Origin: Flavobacterium sp. 245
GTDB lineage: Bacteria; Bacteroidota; Bacteroidia; Flavobacteriales; Flavobacteriaceae
Assembly: GCF_004362055.1 (NCBI RefSeq)
Contig: NZ_SNXB01000006.1
Coordinates: 124,001-188,000 of the forward strand
DNA: 64,000 bases
Direction of reading: 5' to 3'
Part shown: positions 63,339 through 64,000 of the stretch, one piece after another
Numbering within the stretch: position 1 is the first letter of the stretch
Layout of the letters: each line of letters opens with the position of its first letter
Made by a program: the position numbers and the translations under genes
Notes under the pieces: model-generated
Database searches by the model: none
Seen by the model: the letters and a program-made list of their open reading frames with translations, nothing else
Told to the model about the DNA's origin: nothing

Positions 63339-64000
63339 TTATTTAGAATTTAATCTTAAGCGATATTCAGAGGGAGACAATGCAGTATGTTTTTTAAAGA
63401 AGGTGCTAAAAAATGAAGTGTTGGCAAATTTCAGTTCTTCTGAAATATACAAGATAGTCAGATCATTATTTTGAAGCAGTATTTTAGCCTCGAGAATAAT
63501 GGCGTTTTCTATACATTGTTTTGCAGTTATCTCTGTAACATGCTTTACAATTTTGGTAAGATGCCCGGAAGAAACGTGCAGCGCATCTGCATAGAATTTT
63601 ACACTATGCTGTTTTCTGCTATTGAGTTCTAAGAGTCTGAAAAAATGTATTACAAGCTTTTCAGTACTGGAATGTTTAACATTGCTATACCATGATGATA
63701 CATAGTATGCCCTTGCCAGTTCGTAAAGAAAAAGATTAAAGCTTAAAAGCAATGTTTCTTTTTTATAGATATGCTTGTTTGAACTTTTTGCTTTGCTGTC
63801 CACCAATTTTAGCAAATCTATCAGGGGAGTCATATCTTTCTTTTTCAGGAAAATTTTGGAAACATATTGTGTCGTAAAATATTCAAAGTATCCAATATGC
63901 GGCCATTTGATACTGTTATCAAAAGCGAACTCAGAGCTAAACGACAGCAGGCAGATTTGTATCTGACTGCTCATTATGAAAATTTCACAAGCGGACCTTT
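63339..64000 (-). CDS. AraC-family transcriptional regulator, incomplete at the window edge
   Basis: The C-terminal 100 residues show the two helix-turn-helix motifs of the AraC family (YADALHVSSGHLTKIVKHVTEITAKQCI and ISEELKFANTSFFSTFFKKHTALSPSEYR). An ATG at 63974 exists, but the same frame stays open upstream to 64000 (SACEIFIMSSQ), so the N-terminal cupin-like sensing domain probably lies beyond the window. It binds DNA; the ligand is unknown. Its position upstream of the mobile-element genes suggests a regulatory role there. Confidence 0.75.
   Translation of the reverse strand, partial: RSACEIFIMSSQIQICLLSFSSEFAFDNSIKWPHIGYFEYFTTQYVSKIFLKKKDMTPLIDLLKLVDSKAKSSNKHIYKKETLLLSFNLFLYELARAYYVSSWYSNVKHSSTEKLVIHFFRLLELNSRKQHSVKFYADALHVSSGHLTKIVKHVTEITAKQCIENAIILEAKILLQNNDLTILYISEELKFANTSFFSTFFKKHTALSPSEYRLRLNSK

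Overview
The window looks like a chromosome segment of a Bacteroidota bacterium, most likely a Flavobacterium. The sequence is A/T-rich. Several genes have the Bacteroidetes -7 promoter element TAnnTTTG (for example at 2783, 22252, 27226, 29959 and 35863). The conjugation genes are of the CTnDOT-like TraE-to-TraN type, known only from this phylum. Family names below are read from the protein sequences; no database search was run.

About 1-30.5 kb is a stress-survival and envelope region. It holds an FAD oxidoreductase fragment, a zinc alcohol dehydrogenase, a stand-alone CheB-type methylesterase with a possible zinc-binding tail, and many very small hydrophilic proteins (some of DUF3606 or Rho-N/DUF7218 type). 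It also has a LigD-type DNA ligase without a phosphoesterase domain. A tight minus-strand operon (16.4 to about 12.6 kb) contains a glycosyltransferase, UDP-galactopyranose mutase, a clan GH-A glycosidase, a cytidylyltransferase-like protein and a SET-domain protein. After it come a DUF72 protein, a MetA-type beta-barrel, an MscS channel, a DUF892 ferritin-like protein, a large HPII-type catalase, an SDR, a 724-residue protein of unknown function and a DUF6766 membrane protein. A receiver protein and a PAS histidine kinase follow.

About 30.5-43 kb mixes live genes with debris. Ku and a full three-domain LigD form a convergent non-homologous end-joining pair. A CheB-CheR-PAS-kinase fusion protein is present, and so is the C-terminal part of another kinase. 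Five copies of a palindromic intergenic repeat lie between 30.5 and 49 kb. Decayed genes include a DUF421/YetF gene with two frameshifts and a paralogue of the small membrane protein at 10.8 kb with an A10-tract frameshift. Earlier in the window there are a frameshifted receiver gene (5.6 kb) and a decayed lipoprotein gene (16.7 kb).

About 43-48 kb carries an error-prone polymerase cassette (Y-family polymerase plus DnaE-type polymerase), translationally linked and preceded by a perfect inverted repeat that may be an operator.

About 49-64 kb is the transfer operon of an integrative conjugative element, all on the minus strand: traE, traF, traG, three tandem TraI-like secreted proteins, traJ, traK, a TraL-like protein, traM, traN, two DUF3945-like proteins and a small winged-helix-like protein. 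Upstream lie a possible RteC-like protein with its own terminator and an AraC-family regulator cut by the window edge. No integrase, relaxase, coupling protein, tRNA, rRNA or CRISPR array was seen.

I found no single system that is clearly new. The best candidates for follow-up are the repeat family and its movable module, the polymerase cassette operator, the TraI-like triplication, the truncated-kinase junction and the 724-residue unknown.
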